A DNA stretch of 64,000 nt from JAFAMS01 sp963715815 (GTDB lineage Bacteria; Vulcanimicrobiota; Vulcanimicrobiia; Vulcanimicrobiales; Vulcanimicrobiaceae): assembly GCA_963715815.1 (NCBI GenBank), contig OY970278.1:1612001-1676000 (forward strand), given 5' to 3'. Of this stretch, positions 9,206 to 16,605 are shown piece by piece. The position numbers were made by a program, and so were the translations under genes. How positions within the stretch are numbered: position 1 is the first letter of the stretch; every line of letters starts with the position of its first letter. The notes beneath the pieces are model-generated. The model did no database searches and was not told the origin of the DNA. It worked only from the letters and a program-made list of their open reading frames with translations.

Positions 9206-9268
9206 TCACCGGCACCTACTGGTGCAGCACATCGCCATACACATCGACATCATGGCTTGCGAGGTCAT
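9206..9268 (-). CDS. Cys/Met-rich leader peptide of the sulfonate operon
   Basis: A 20-codon frame ATG to TGA whose last 15 residues read MMSMCMAMCCTSRCR: four Cys and four Met in this stretch. The ATG lies 10 bases after a TAGGGT -10 element, so the 5' untranslated part is only about 4 nt. The final codons and stop (CCGGTGAGG, 9212-9204) are complementary over 9 pairs (one G-U) to CCTCATCGG at 9158-9150, which spans the left arm, loop and right arm of the terminator. A ribosome reaching the stop codon would cover this strand and let the terminator form. One stalled earlier on Cys or Met codons would leave it free to antiterminate. This is classic attenuation logic, inferred from sequence only. 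Confidence 0.75.
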   Translation of the reverse strand: MTSQAMMSMCMAMCCTSRCR

Positions 9269-9278
9269 CGTGGGGTCT

Positions 9279-9308
9279 ACCCTACACGAAAGGGCGGCCG
9301 GCCGTCAA
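9279..9308 (-). promoter_or_regulatory. promoter of the sulfonate ABC operon
   Basis: TTGACG (9308-9303) and TAGGGT (9284-9279) are spaced by 18 bp. The predicted transcript start is about 9272, four bases before the leader-peptide ATG. Confidence 0.65.
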
Positions 9309-9327
9309 CTGCGGAACCCTAGGACCA

Positions 9328-9600
9328 GTGGAAAACCAGCTGGCCGACGTTTCGTTTAGAGCCATTCCGTGTGACGATCGGGAGATATCCGGAGCACATT
9401 TTCACGCGCGGACGGGGCAGGGCGAGATCTATCTTGATGTCTACGCCAACGGCGGTGTCATTCTGTCGGCGGCGCACGGCGATCCAATTCGAGGGAGCAT
9501 CACGGCGCCCGAACTGAAGGCGGTCCTCAATACCGCGCGTTTGTGGCGTGGCGAATTAATGCTGCTCTGGACGAAGTGCTGGGTCAGGAGCCGCGACTAG
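9328..9600 (+). CDS. hypothetical 90-residue protein
   Basis: A GTG-started frame divergent from the sulfonate attenuator. The protein is soluble, mixed alpha/beta in appearance (GEIYLDVYANGGVILSAAHG, then APELKAVLNTARLW), with no signal, membrane segment or motif I recognise. The end overlaps the ggt stop by 4 bp on the other strand. The composition looks coding, but no family is assigned. Confidence 0.45.
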   Translation: MENQLADVSFRAIPCDDREISGAHFHARTGQGEIYLDVYANGGVILSAAHGDPIRGSITAPELKAVLNTARLWRGELMLLWTKCWVRSRD

Positions 9601-11289
9601 TAGGCAAGAGCAGCCCCGGTTGGACGCTCGGGATCATGCGCTGCCATGCGTACTCCGTTGGCCTGGATGCCTATCGCGTTAGCATCGGACCCGCTCGGGC
9701 CGACCTTGACAGTGTAGCCGGACGCACGGAGCCGGTCTAATGTTGCCGGATCGAATGTATCCGGCTGCGCATACACGATATCCGGGAGCCACTGCATGTG
9801 CAGCCGCGGAGCAGCTACGGCGCTAACTGCATCCTGATGAAAATCTACGACCGCGCGGATGGCGTCGAGCATCGTCGTTATAATCCGCGGTCCACCGGCT
9901 GCTCCGCCGACGAACACCAGACGTCCCGATGCGTTCACCACGATCGACGGCGACATCGAGGATAGCGGACGTTTCCCCGGCGCGATTGCGTTAGCCCCTT
10001 GAACAAGCCCGAACATGTTTGGTGCGCCAGGCTTAATTGTAAAATCGTCCATCTCGTCATTGAGCAAGACACCGGTGCGTCCCGCCACAAAGTCGCTTCC
10101 AAAGCTATTGTTGAGCGTGTACGTTACGTCGACAGCGTTGCCCGCCGCGTCGACGACGCTATAGTTCGTTGTATTGGACCCTTCATGTGTAGCGATGCCA
10201 GTCGACAACGACGTCGATGGTGTCGCGCGATCCGGATCGATCGACTTCCGCAATCGTGAATAGGTATGAGGGGTCGAGTAAAGCCGCCACTCGCGATGGA
10301 ACGAACGCGGGATCGCCGAGCTGCGCATTCCGGTCGACAAAGGCACGTCGTTCGGCTTCGATCTCGAGGTGTGCGTTCGCAAAGCTCCGTACGGGAAGCT
10401 CCGGCGTATCGTTGGCGAGGATGCCGAGAATTTCGCACATCGTGACCCCTCCGGAACTTGGAAGGGGTGCAGTCACAATTGTCACGCTGCGGTACTCGCA
10501 CTTTACCGGAACGCGGTCAACGATACGGTAGGCGGCTAAATCGGCCCGGGTGATGATTCCACCCGAAGCTTTCACCGACGCCTCCAGCTCCTTCGCAATC
10601 TCGCCTCGGTAAAAACCGGCCGCGCCCTCCGCATCGATGCGGTGCAGCGTCTGTGCCAGAGCCGGCTGTCGAAAGAGCGAACCAGCTTTCGGCGTTTCAC
10701 CGCCGGTCACGAAGATTGCGGCCGTTGTTGGAAAGCGCATAAGGGCTTGCCGGGCGCGCGCGAACACAGCGGCATCTGCAGCCGAAACGACAAAGCCGTT
10801 TTCCGCATACTCGATCGCATCGCGCATCAACGCGTGCCGCGAGCGAGTGCCGAACTTTGCGCGCGCGTATTCGAGACCAGCGACGCTGCCTGGAACGCCT
10901 GCTGAAAGCGGGCCCACTGTGCTGGCGTCCGGAACGACGGCGCCGGTTGCATCGAGATACATGTTAGCCGTTGCCGCAGCGGGCGCCGTTTCGCGAAAAT
11001 CAATGAAGTGCGATGCGCCTCCGGCTAAACGCACGAGCATAAAGCCGCCGCCGCCGAGATTGCCGGCACTCGGGAGAGTCACCGCAAGCGTGTAGCCGAT
11101 CGCAACGGCCGCATCAATCGCATTTCCGCCTTCGCGCAGTACGCGCAATCCCGTCTCCGAAGCCAATCGCTGGTCGGTCGCAACTGCCGCATGAGTCCCG
11201 GACGCAACCGTGTTCTGCGGCGTTTCGCCCGTGGCTGCCGTCGATAAGATGAACACCGAAAGTAGGGCGGCGATGATGTAGATTCTCAT
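9597..11289 (-). pseudogene. ggt: gamma-glutamyltransferase, one apparent frameshift
   Basis: The 5' frame (11289 to about 10250) has a signal peptide and the large-subunit hallmarks: ATDQRLASETGLRVLREGGNAIDAAVAIGYTLAV, NLGGGGFMLVR, DFRETAPAAA and GVPGSVAGLE. A single indel at about 10248-10256 moves to the second frame, which starts SIDPDRATPS and carries the autoprocessing Thr region SNTTNYSVVDAAGNAV, LNNSFGSDF and the SMSPSIV motif. Joined, it is a normal periplasmic GGT of about 560 residues, cleaving glutathione and other gamma-glutamyl compounds. As written, the catalytic small subunit is out of frame. Decay and sequencing error are both possible. Confidence 0.8.
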
Positions 11290-11357
11290 CCGTTTTATGG
11301 CGTTCCGAACAGCGGCGCACAGGGCCTGGCGCCAGCAATCACGGACAATTCATTCCG

Positions 11358-12188
11358 ATGACACGGATAGTCCGAACGCCCATTGAGGCGCGCGCAGTAT
11401 TGGAGTCGCTTCCGGAGCTGATCGGGCTGGTCCCAACGATGGGTGCGATTCACGCCGGACATCTGTCCCTCGTCGATCGGGCCACCGCGGATTGCGCGAC
11501 GGTCGTCGCCTCGATCTTCGTGAATCCGCTTCAGTTCGGGCCAAACGAAGATTTCGAGCGCTACCCACGCGCATTCGAGAATGATTGCGCGCAATTAGGC
11601 GGTCGCGGCGTCGATCTTGTGTATGCGCCGAGCGTTGACGTAGTGTATCCGGCGGGATTCGATACGCATGTCGACGTCGGCGACGTCGCGAGCCGTTATG
11701 AAGGCGCGCTGCGTCCCGGGCACTTTCGTGGTGTGGCAACGGTCGTTCTCAAATTGTTTGAGGCGATCGGTCCCGATGTCGTTTACTTCGGGCAGAAAGA
11801 TGCGCAGCAATGCGCGGTCGTTGCGTCGATGCTGCGCGATTTCGACATGCCAATGCGAATGGCAGTATGCGACACCGTTCGCGAGCCGGACGGCTTGGCG
11901 CTATCGAGCCGCAACGTGTATCTCTCGCCGGACGAGCGTGCCGCAGCGCCGTCACTCTATGCGGCGCTTTCATCGATCGAATCTGCGGTGCGCCACGGCG
12001 AAACGTCGCGCGAGCGCTTGCTCGATGCTGCTCGCAAGTACATCGTCGCCCCCGCGAGGGAAGCCTATCTCGACATCGTCGATGCGACGAGCTTTCGGCC
12101 GCTCGATCCAGTAAAGATGCCGTGTGTGGCGATCGGCAGCGTGCAGCTGGGGGCGACGCGGATCATCGACAACGTGCCGATCGCGTGA
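11358..12188 (+). CDS. panC: pantothenate synthetase
   Basis: A 276-residue PanC joining pantoate and beta-alanine with ATP in coenzyme A biosynthesis. LVPTMGAIHAGHLSLV (residues 23-38) carries the HxGH-type nucleotide motif, followed by SIFVNPLQFGPNEDFERYPR, GALRPGHFRGVATVV, FGQKDAQQ and the KMSKS-like LSSRN at about 185. A GACAAT hexamer ends 8 bases before the ATG, so the transcript may have almost no 5' leader. It is divergent from ggt. coaD, a later enzyme of the same pathway, is at 46.96 kb. Confidence 0.95.
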   Translation: MTRIVRTPIEARAVLESLPELIGLVPTMGAIHAGHLSLVDRATADCATVVASIFVNPLQFGPNEDFERYPRAFENDCAQLGGRGVDLVYAPSVDVVYPAGFDTHVDVGDVASRYEGALRPGHFRGVATVVLKLFEAIGPDVVYFGQKDAQQCAVVASMLRDFDMPMRMAVCDTVREPDGLALSSRNVYLSPDERAAAPSLYAALSSIESAVRHGETSRERLLDAARKYIVAPAREAYLDIVDATSFRPLDPVKMPCVAIGSVQLGATRIIDNVPIA

Positions 12189-12226
12189 CTGCATCGACTC
12201 CGCGGCGAGGCGTGTTTCACGCAATA

Positions 12227-12886
12227 ATGGACGCTCTGGAGTTTCAGGTTGAGCGCATTCCAACGCCGATCGGTCCGATGATGTTGGTCACGGATTTCGA
12301 CGGGAACGCGCGCGCCGTCGATTGGGAAGATCACGAGGATCGGCTGCAAGGGCTCTTGCACGGTTATTACCGTCCGCACGCGATTCGTCTCGAGCCGGCA
12401 ACGCGCGCGACCGATGCGCGAGCGCGCGTCGAAGCGTATTTCGACGGCGATTTGTGCGCAATTGATGCAATTCCGGTGAAAATGCCGGGCACGCCCTTTC
12501 AAAAGAAAGTCTGGGATGCATTACGCCGGATTCCGGCTGGGACGACGATGTGCTATGGAGACCTCGCAGCGCAGCTCGGACGGCCCGAGTTGATGCGTGC
12601 TGTTGGTTCGGCAAACGGGTCGAATCCAATTGGCGTTATCGTTCCGTGTCACCGCGTCATCGGCGCAGACGGATCGCTGACCGGTTACGGTAGCGGGTTG
12701 CCGCGCAAGAAGTGGCTGCTCGAACATGAAGGCGTGCTTCTCAAACTTTCTCTCCGAGCTGACGGTAGCCCGGACGCCGAGAACTCGGCGGAGCTGAGAG
12801 CACTGCGGAAAGATCGAGAACTCGACGAGATCGTTCCAGTGCTTGATCCACGGAGTAAGTGCGTCTTGATCCTCGGCTTCCATTAA
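12227..12886 (+). CDS. ogt: methylated-DNA--protein-cysteine methyltransferase with extended C-terminus
   Basis: An O6-alkylguanine repair protein. The active-site segment VIVPCHRVIGADGSLTGYGSGLPRKKWLLEHEG is intact, and the helix-turn-helix GTTMCYGDLAAQLGRPELMRAVGSANGSNP precedes it. The family normally ends a few residues after LLEHEG, but this frame runs about 45 residues on, antisense to the DUF3303 gene (12521-13030). That tail (LRADGSPDAENSAELRALRKDRELDEIV) has no family counterpart known to me. An indel or deletion at the junction of two convergent genes may have removed the normal stop. Start ATG 12227 was chosen because residues before it do not resemble the family. Confidence 0.9.
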   Translation: MDALEFQVERIPTPIGPMMLVTDFDGNARAVDWEDHEDRLQGLLHGYYRPHAIRLEPATRATDARARVEAYFDGDLCAIDAIPVKMPGTPFQKKVWDALRRIPAGTTMCYGDLAAQLGRPELMRAVGSANGSNPIGVIVPCHRVIGADGSLTGYGSGLPRKKWLLEHEGVLLKLSLRADGSPDAENSAELRALRKDRELDEIVPVLDPRSKCVLILGFH

Positions 12887-13030
12887 TTGGAAGCAGCACG
12901 TCCCTGGGGCATCGATCCAGCTTTGCAGATAGATGACGTCGTCGGGGAGCATCCGTCCGGTTTTTTGAAAGCGCTCGCCTATGGCTCGTGCGTTCCCGGT
13001 TTTGAACCGCTCGACCACCATGAACAGCAT
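12521..13030 (-). CDS. DUF3303-like small protein with aberrant 3' end
   Basis: The first 75 residues (MLFMVVERFKTGNARAIGERF, then GRMLPDDVIYLQSWID and CCFQLMEAEDQDALTPWIKHW) match the DUF3303 pattern of about 90-residue ferredoxin-fold proteins. After DLVEFSIF the expected ending of type TSAEF appears only in the neighbouring frame (ALSSAEFSAS, at about 12815). The printed frame instead continues antisense through ogt. I infer an indel near 12815; the true product is likely about 95 residues. Function unknown. Confidence 0.55.
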   Translation of the reverse strand: MLFMVVERFKTGNARAIGERFQKTGRMLPDDVIYLQSWIDAPGTCCFQLMEAEDQDALTPWIKHWNDLVEFSIFPQCSQLRRVLGVRATVSSERKFEKHAFMFEQPLLARQPATVTGQRSVCADDAVTRNDNANWIRPVCRTNSTHQLGPSELRCEVSIAHRRPSRNPA

Positions 13031-13035
13031 CGCAG

Positions 13036-13323
13036 TTAGGCTCCTTGCAAGCAAATTATCGAGCCGTCCGACCCGGCTTGGCGCTGCTTGATCAGCGGAG
13101 CGTAATCACCTGAATGATAGAAGTTCTGCAGCGATTCCATGTCGGCGAATTCAAGGATGACGATGCGCTTTGGGGTCCAGGGGCCTTCGAGCGTCTCTGG
13201 ATTTCCACCGCGCACGAGATACTGGCCGCCGTACTTTTTGATGACTGCCGGAACGGCATCACGGTACTTGACGTATTCCGCTTCGTTTTTGATCTCGATG
13301 TCGGCTATGAGGTATGCTTTCAT
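13036..13323 (-). CDS. DUF1330 domain protein
   Basis: A 95-residue protein with the DUF1330 (dimeric alpha-beta barrel) layout: MKAYLIADIEIKNEAEYVKY, GGQYLVRGG, KRIVILEFADMESLQNFYHSGDY near residues 53-76. The role is unknown; members often resemble small monooxygenase or muconolactone-isomerase folds. The start codon is only 2 bp from the start of the divergent MFS gene, so the two promoters must lie inside each other's coding sequence. Confidence 0.8.
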   Translation of the reverse strand: MKAYLIADIEIKNEAEYVKYRDAVPAVIKKYGGQYLVRGGNPETLEGPWTPKRIVILEFADMESLQNFYHSGDYAPLIKQRQAGSDGSIICLQGA

Positions 13324-13325
13324 AA

Positions 13326-14522
13326 GTGTCTTCTAACACGAATCCAGCCGCAGGGAAATACCCTATTGCGGCGGCCGCGATCGGCGCCTTAGCCGCGGGT
13401 ATCTATATGCCGACGCCGCTCTACGAGCTATACCGGCGCGACTGGGGTCTATCTCCAGGCGAAATTACGCTCGTCTTTGCGATGTTCGCGAGCTCGCTCG
13501 TTCCTTCACTGTTGTTCTTGGGCGGAATCTCGGATGAAATCGGGCGACGAAAAACCTTGCTCATCGCTCTCGGATTTTCGGCGCTCGGTTCGCTCGTATT
13601 CGCGTGCGCCGACGGATTGTGGTGGCTGATCGCCGGACGCGTCCTGCAAGGAATTGCGATTGGAATCGGTCTGGGCACGGGCGCGGCTGCCGTTCGTGAA
13701 TGGATGGACGTTGGGATGCAGCGCCTTGCGGGCGAGGTGACCCTGATAGGTACGGGCGTCGGCGCGACCGTAGGCGCGATTCTAGGCGGCGTGCTTGGAC
13801 AGTACGCGCCGTTCCCTACGACGTTGCCGTTCATTGCGCACATCGTTATTGTTGCGTGTGTCGCTGCTGCGGTTTCGTCCGTCCCCAGCTGCCCGCATCT
13901 TGGATCGGCCGGGCATCACGGTTTGCCTTCGATTCCACTCTCAATTCGCCGGCCATTTTATCTCGCCGCGACGGAAGCATTCATCGGCTGGGCTACGGTC
14001 GCGATCTTTGCCTCGCTGATTCCGTCGTTTCTGGTGCGTTCGCTGGATCTGCACAACTTGCTCGTCGGCGCCGGCGTCGTGACGCTCGTACAGACGGGCC
14101 TTGTAACAGCCGCGCTGATTGCGGGTGGCTGGCGCAGCCGCGTCGTCATCATCTCCGGAACACTAGCGCTCGGCGGTGGTTTATGGCTGCTGTTGATCGC
14201 CGTACCCTATCATCTGTATCCCCTAATTTGCATCGCGATCGCGGTTGTCGGCGCGGGCAACGGACTTACCTATATGGCGGGTTTGAACATCGTCAACCGA
14301 ATCGCGGAGCCGGAACATCGCGCCGAGCTTCTCTCGGCGTTTCTGGTCGTGACGAATCTCGGATTCAGCATGCCGGCGCTGGCCGTCGGCTTGACCGCGA
14401 ATAAGATCGGCTTATACAATGCAATCGTTGCTGCGGCGATTCTATTCGGAATACTTGCCATTGGCACGATGCTCGCGACGACTGAGAAAAATCTGACGCC
14501 GGCACCAACGCCGGCGTCATAA
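13326..14522 (+). CDS. major facilitator superfamily transporter
   Basis: A 398-residue, 12-segment inner-membrane carrier. The loop 2-3 signature is GGISDEIGRRKTLLIALGFSALGS (residues 58-81) and helix 4 carries AGRVLQGIAIGIGLGTGAAA, which resembles drug/metabolite exporters. GTG at 13326 is needed to include the first membrane segment PIAAAAIGALAAGIYMPTPLYELY. The substrate cannot be deduced. It is convergent with the AHSA1 gene, with 2 bp between them. Confidence 0.85.
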   Translation: MSSNTNPAAGKYPIAAAAIGALAAGIYMPTPLYELYRRDWGLSPGEITLVFAMFASSLVPSLLFLGGISDEIGRRKTLLIALGFSALGSLVFACADGLWWLIAGRVLQGIAIGIGLGTGAAAVREWMDVGMQRLAGEVTLIGTGVGATVGAILGGVLGQYAPFPTTLPFIAHIVIVACVAAAVSSVPSCPHLGSAGHHGLPSIPLSIRRPFYLAATEAFIGWATVAIFASLIPSFLVRSLDLHNLLVGAGVVTLVQTGLVTAALIAGGWRSRVVIISGTLALGGGLWLLLIAVPYHLYPLICIAIAVVGAGNGLTYMAGLNIVNRIAEPEHRAELLSAFLVVTNLGFSMPALAVGLTANKIGLYNAIVAAAILFGILAIGTMLATTEKNLTPAPTPAS

Positions 14523-14524
14523 TC

Positions 14525-15418
14525 CTATTTAGTCTCTTCGAGCAGAGCGTCGAGACGTTCGTTGCTCTGCATCATGCCGCCGGCCATTCCTTGTGAGATC
14601 ATCCGGTCTCGCATCGCGAGGGAGCTGAAAACGATGCGGCTCGTCAAACGCGTTTTTCCGCCTTCGTCTTCGAAGGAGTTGTACGAGGTAACGGTATCAG
14701 CGGGCGCGCCACCCCATACGAACGTCATAACGAGTCGCGAGGGCGGATCGATCTCGAGATATTTCCCGCCGAAATCGTGGATCTCACCTAACGCGTCTTG
14801 CTTGACGTGCCACTTTCCACCGACGTGTAAGTCGATGTCGACCGAGAGATTCTTGGTATGGTGTGGCCCCCACCAACGCTTCATCATCTCGGGATCGGTC
14901 TGGGCTTTGAACACGAGCTCGCGCGGCGCATCGAAGACGCGGGTCGCGACCATCTCTGGTCCGGAGGTCGCTGCCGCCGTCGCCGTATATCCAGCGAACT
15001 CTGCGAGCCGATCGAGTGATTGTCCGAGACCTACCGCTGCGCCGTATTGTTCGACGATGAGGTTGCGGAACTCAACCGTATCGAAGATCGTGCGGTAGGT
15101 GAGGAGCGTTTTCCCACCGACATCTTCGAACGTGATCTCAACGTCGAATTTCGGATCTTTGTTCGAGAAGAACAAGCGCGAAGGCGGTTCGACGACGCTG
15201 TAAACGAGATGATTCTCGTGTTCCCACCCTTCGGGTCCGTGCATCACGAACTTCCACGAGCCACCGGGACGAACGTCCATCGATTCAGTCGTGACGGTGA
15301 AGCCGCGCGGGCCATACCACCACGCCACGTGCTCGGGATCGGTCCACATCGAATAAACAAGCTCGCGCGGTGCATCGAATTCGCGCGACATGACGAGTTC
15401 GTTGGCGGCTGCAATCAT
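14525..15418 (-). CDS. tandem SRPBCC/AHSA1-domain protein
   Basis: A 297-residue protein made of two copies of the activator-of-Hsp90-ATPase-like START fold. Copy 1 spans about residues 5-145 (REFDAPRELVYSMWTDPEHVAWWYGPRG); copy 2 spans about 155-295 (RVFDAPRELVFKAQTDPEMMKRWWGPHH). Such proteins typically sit behind an ArsR regulator, as here, with the regulator's stop overlapping this start (ATGA). The ligand is unknown. The internal duplication is clear from the repeated DAPRELV and WW-GP motifs. Confidence 0.9.
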   Translation of the reverse strand: MIAAANELVMSREFDAPRELVYSMWTDPEHVAWWYGPRGFTVTTESMDVRPGGSWKFVMHGPEGWEHENHLVYSVVEPPSRLFFSNKDPKFDVEITFEDVGGKTLLTYRTIFDTVEFRNLIVEQYGAAVGLGQSLDRLAEFAGYTATAAATSGPEMVATRVFDAPRELVFKAQTDPEMMKRWWGPHHTKNLSVDIDLHVGGKWHVKQDALGEIHDFGGKYLEIDPPSRLVMTFVWGGAPADTVTSYNSFEDEGGKTRLTSRIVFSSLAMRDRMISQGMAGGMMQSNERLDALLEETK

Positions 15419-15750
15419 GGTTTCTCCTTGCGCTGGATTTCGCGGAGGTAATCATCGAGACGCTCGAAGCTTTCATCGAAGAAGCGGCGATAGTGGTCGA
15501 TCCAATCCGCAGCCTCTCGGAGCGGCTTGGCTTCGAGCCGGCACGGCCGCCATTGCGCCTGGCGCCCGCGCGAGATCAGTCCCGCGCGTTCGAGGACTTT
15601 CAGATGCTTGGTGATCGCGGGCATGCTGAGCTTGAAGGGGGTCGCCAGCTCGGTTACCGAGGCTTGCCCCTTGGTCAACCGCGCGAGAATCGCGCGTCGC
15701 GTCGGGTCGGCCAGAGCCGAGAAGGTCGAGTCGAGTTGGGTTGGCGTCAC
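15415..15750 (-). CDS. ArsR-family transcriptional regulator
   Basis: A 111-residue winged-helix repressor: FSALADPTRRAILARLTKGQASVTELATPF, recognition helix SMPAITKHLKVLERAGLI, wing SRGRQAQWRPCRLE, C-terminal dimer helix with WIDHYRRFFDESFERLDDYL. It lacks the metal CxC motif and belongs to the SRPBCC-linked subgroup (SdpR/PF12840-like). It probably represses itself and the coupled AHSA1 gene. Confidence 0.9.
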   Translation of the reverse strand: MTPTQLDSTFSALADPTRRAILARLTKGQASVTELATPFKLSMPAITKHLKVLERAGLISRGRQAQWRPCRLEAKPLREAADWIDHYRRFFDESFERLDDYLREIQRKEKP

Positions 15751-15765
15751 AGTGATTTACCTGTA

Positions 15766-15777
15766 AGTTAAATAACT
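15766..15777 (-). promoter_or_regulatory. candidate ArsR operator
   Basis: AGTTA-AA-TAACT is an inverted repeat in an AT-rich patch 16 bp before the ArsR start. It sits where a promoter -10 would lie. Its position and symmetry are the only evidence. Confidence 0.4.
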
Positions 15778-15832
15778 AGAAGGTAAAATAGCACGTGCAA
15801 AGCCGGCTGTCAACGGATCGCGGCGCGCTCGC

Positions 15833-15862
15833 TTGACGCGGCACCCGGCTTCCTTATATGAT
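15833..15862 (+). promoter_or_regulatory. promoter of rplJ-rplL
   Basis: TTGACG (15833-15838) and TATGAT (15857-15862) are spaced 18 bp. The predicted start near 15869 lies just before the L10 leader. Confidence 0.7.
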
Positions 15863-15868
15863 TCGCGA

Positions 15869-15925
15869 GGCTCCAATGACCGTAGGTGGGAGGCAACTCC
15901 CTTAATTCAAGCCTACCGAGGATAG
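15869..15925 (+). promoter_or_regulatory. ribosomal protein L10 leader RNA
   Basis: The segment carries the L10-leader hallmarks: GACCGTAGG, an inner hairpin GGGAG-GCAA-CTCCC (15888-15901) with a GNRA loop, TTAATTCAAG, and CCTACCGAGGA closing the outer stem GTAGG/CCTAC (15882-15886 with 15912-15916). In known cases the L10(L12)4 complex binds this RNA and shuts down rplJL. A terminator follows at 16012, which supports control by attenuation. Confidence 0.75.
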
Positions 15926-15931
15926 CCACGA

Positions 15932-15981
15932 TTCTCGCTGCCCTTCGACTACGCGCCTTCGGCGCTACGCTCAGGGTGACA
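15932..15981 (+). repeat. palindromic intergenic repeat inserted in the L10 leader
   Basis: The unit contains CCCTTCGACTACGCGCC, loop TTC and GGCGCTACGCTCAGGG, an imperfect inverted repeat centred on GCGCC/GGCGC. Units of the CCCTTCGAC...CTCAGGGTGACA type are, as I recall, scattered in intergenic sequence of many environmental genomes. No second copy is present in this window, so repeat status rests on recollection. Confidence 0.45.
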
Positions 15982-16011
15982 CGAGGGGGCGATGCCCTCT
16001 CCACGATCGTG

Positions 16012-16046
16012 ACGCCTCGCAAAGTTTGCGGAGGCGTTTATTTTTT
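16012..16046 (+). terminator. intrinsic terminator/attenuator before rplJ
   Basis: ACGCCTC (16012-16018) pairs with GAGGCGT (16031-16037), with inner GCAA/TTGC pairs, followed by TTATTTTTT. It lies 17 bp before the rplJ start and downstream of the L10 leader, so it should be the switch used when L10 is in excess. Confidence 0.8.
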
Positions 16047-16062
16047 CCAGGAAAGCGACCAT

Positions 16063-16587
16063 ATGCCGACCGCAAAAAAAGAAGCGACGATCGAAGAGCT
16101 TCGCAAGCGAATTGCGAGCTCACCGAATTTGTTTTTGACCGACTACGTCGGGCTTACCGTTGAAGAGATCACAAAACTTCGCGGCGAGCTTCGCAAAGAC
16201 GGTACGACGTATGCCGTCGTCAAGAACACGCTGTTCAAGCGTGCTGCCGGCGACGAGCTTGCAGCAAAGCTCGAAGAATTTCTCGCCGGACCGACGGCGA
16301 TAGTTTTCGGCGGAACCGATCCGGTGGCGCCCGCCAAGGCACTCAAGCAATTCTCCGACGCGACGAAGCCTGTATCGGTCAAAGTCGCGTACCTCGACGG
16401 GCACATCGTCGATGCGAAGCAAGTCGCAATCCTCGCATCGCTGCCGTCACGAACCGAGCTGCTCACAAGGCTGGTCGGTTCTCTCTCGAGCCCAATGCGT
16501 GGTCTCGTTACCGTTCTCTCAGGCAATCAAAGCGGTCTCGTTCGTGTCCTCAATGCAATTCGCGAGAAAAAGTCCGCAGCGGCCTAG
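16063..16587 (+). CDS. rplJ: 50S ribosomal protein L10
   Basis: A 174-residue L10, base of the L7/L12 stalk. It begins MPTAKKEATIEELRKRI, then FLTDYVGLTVEEITKLRGELRKDG, VVKNTLFKRA, and a C-terminal helix (SLSSPMRGLVTVLSGNQSGLVRVLNAI) that binds L12 dimers. ATG 16063 was chosen over an upstream in-frame extension through the leader; an AGGAAAG site lies 6 bases upstream. Expression should be set by the leader and terminator upstream. Confidence 0.97.
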   Translation: MPTAKKEATIEELRKRIASSPNLFLTDYVGLTVEEITKLRGELRKDGTTYAVVKNTLFKRAAGDELAAKLEEFLAGPTAIVFGGTDPVAPAKALKQFSDATKPVSVKVAYLDGHIVDAKQVAILASLPSRTELLTRLVGSLSSPMRGLVTVLSGNQSGLVRVLNAIREKKSAAA

Positions 16588-16605
16588 TTCACAAGGAGCA
16601 TCATC

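Noticed and set aside
9189..9209. Second tiny frame in the sulfonate leader (GTG AGG TTC GTG TTG CTC TAG) overlapping the leader-peptide stop
   Set aside because: Six codons without sulfur amino acids; probably chance, although coupled re-initiation cannot be excluded.
9109..9300. SAM or cobalamin riboswitch in front of the sulfonate operon
   Set aside because: None of the conserved core sequences is present; the Cys/Met leader peptide explains the terminator better.
11810..12226. Upstream extension of the ogt frame to 11810
   Set aside because: It is the shadow of panC in another frame; family similarity begins at ATG 12227.
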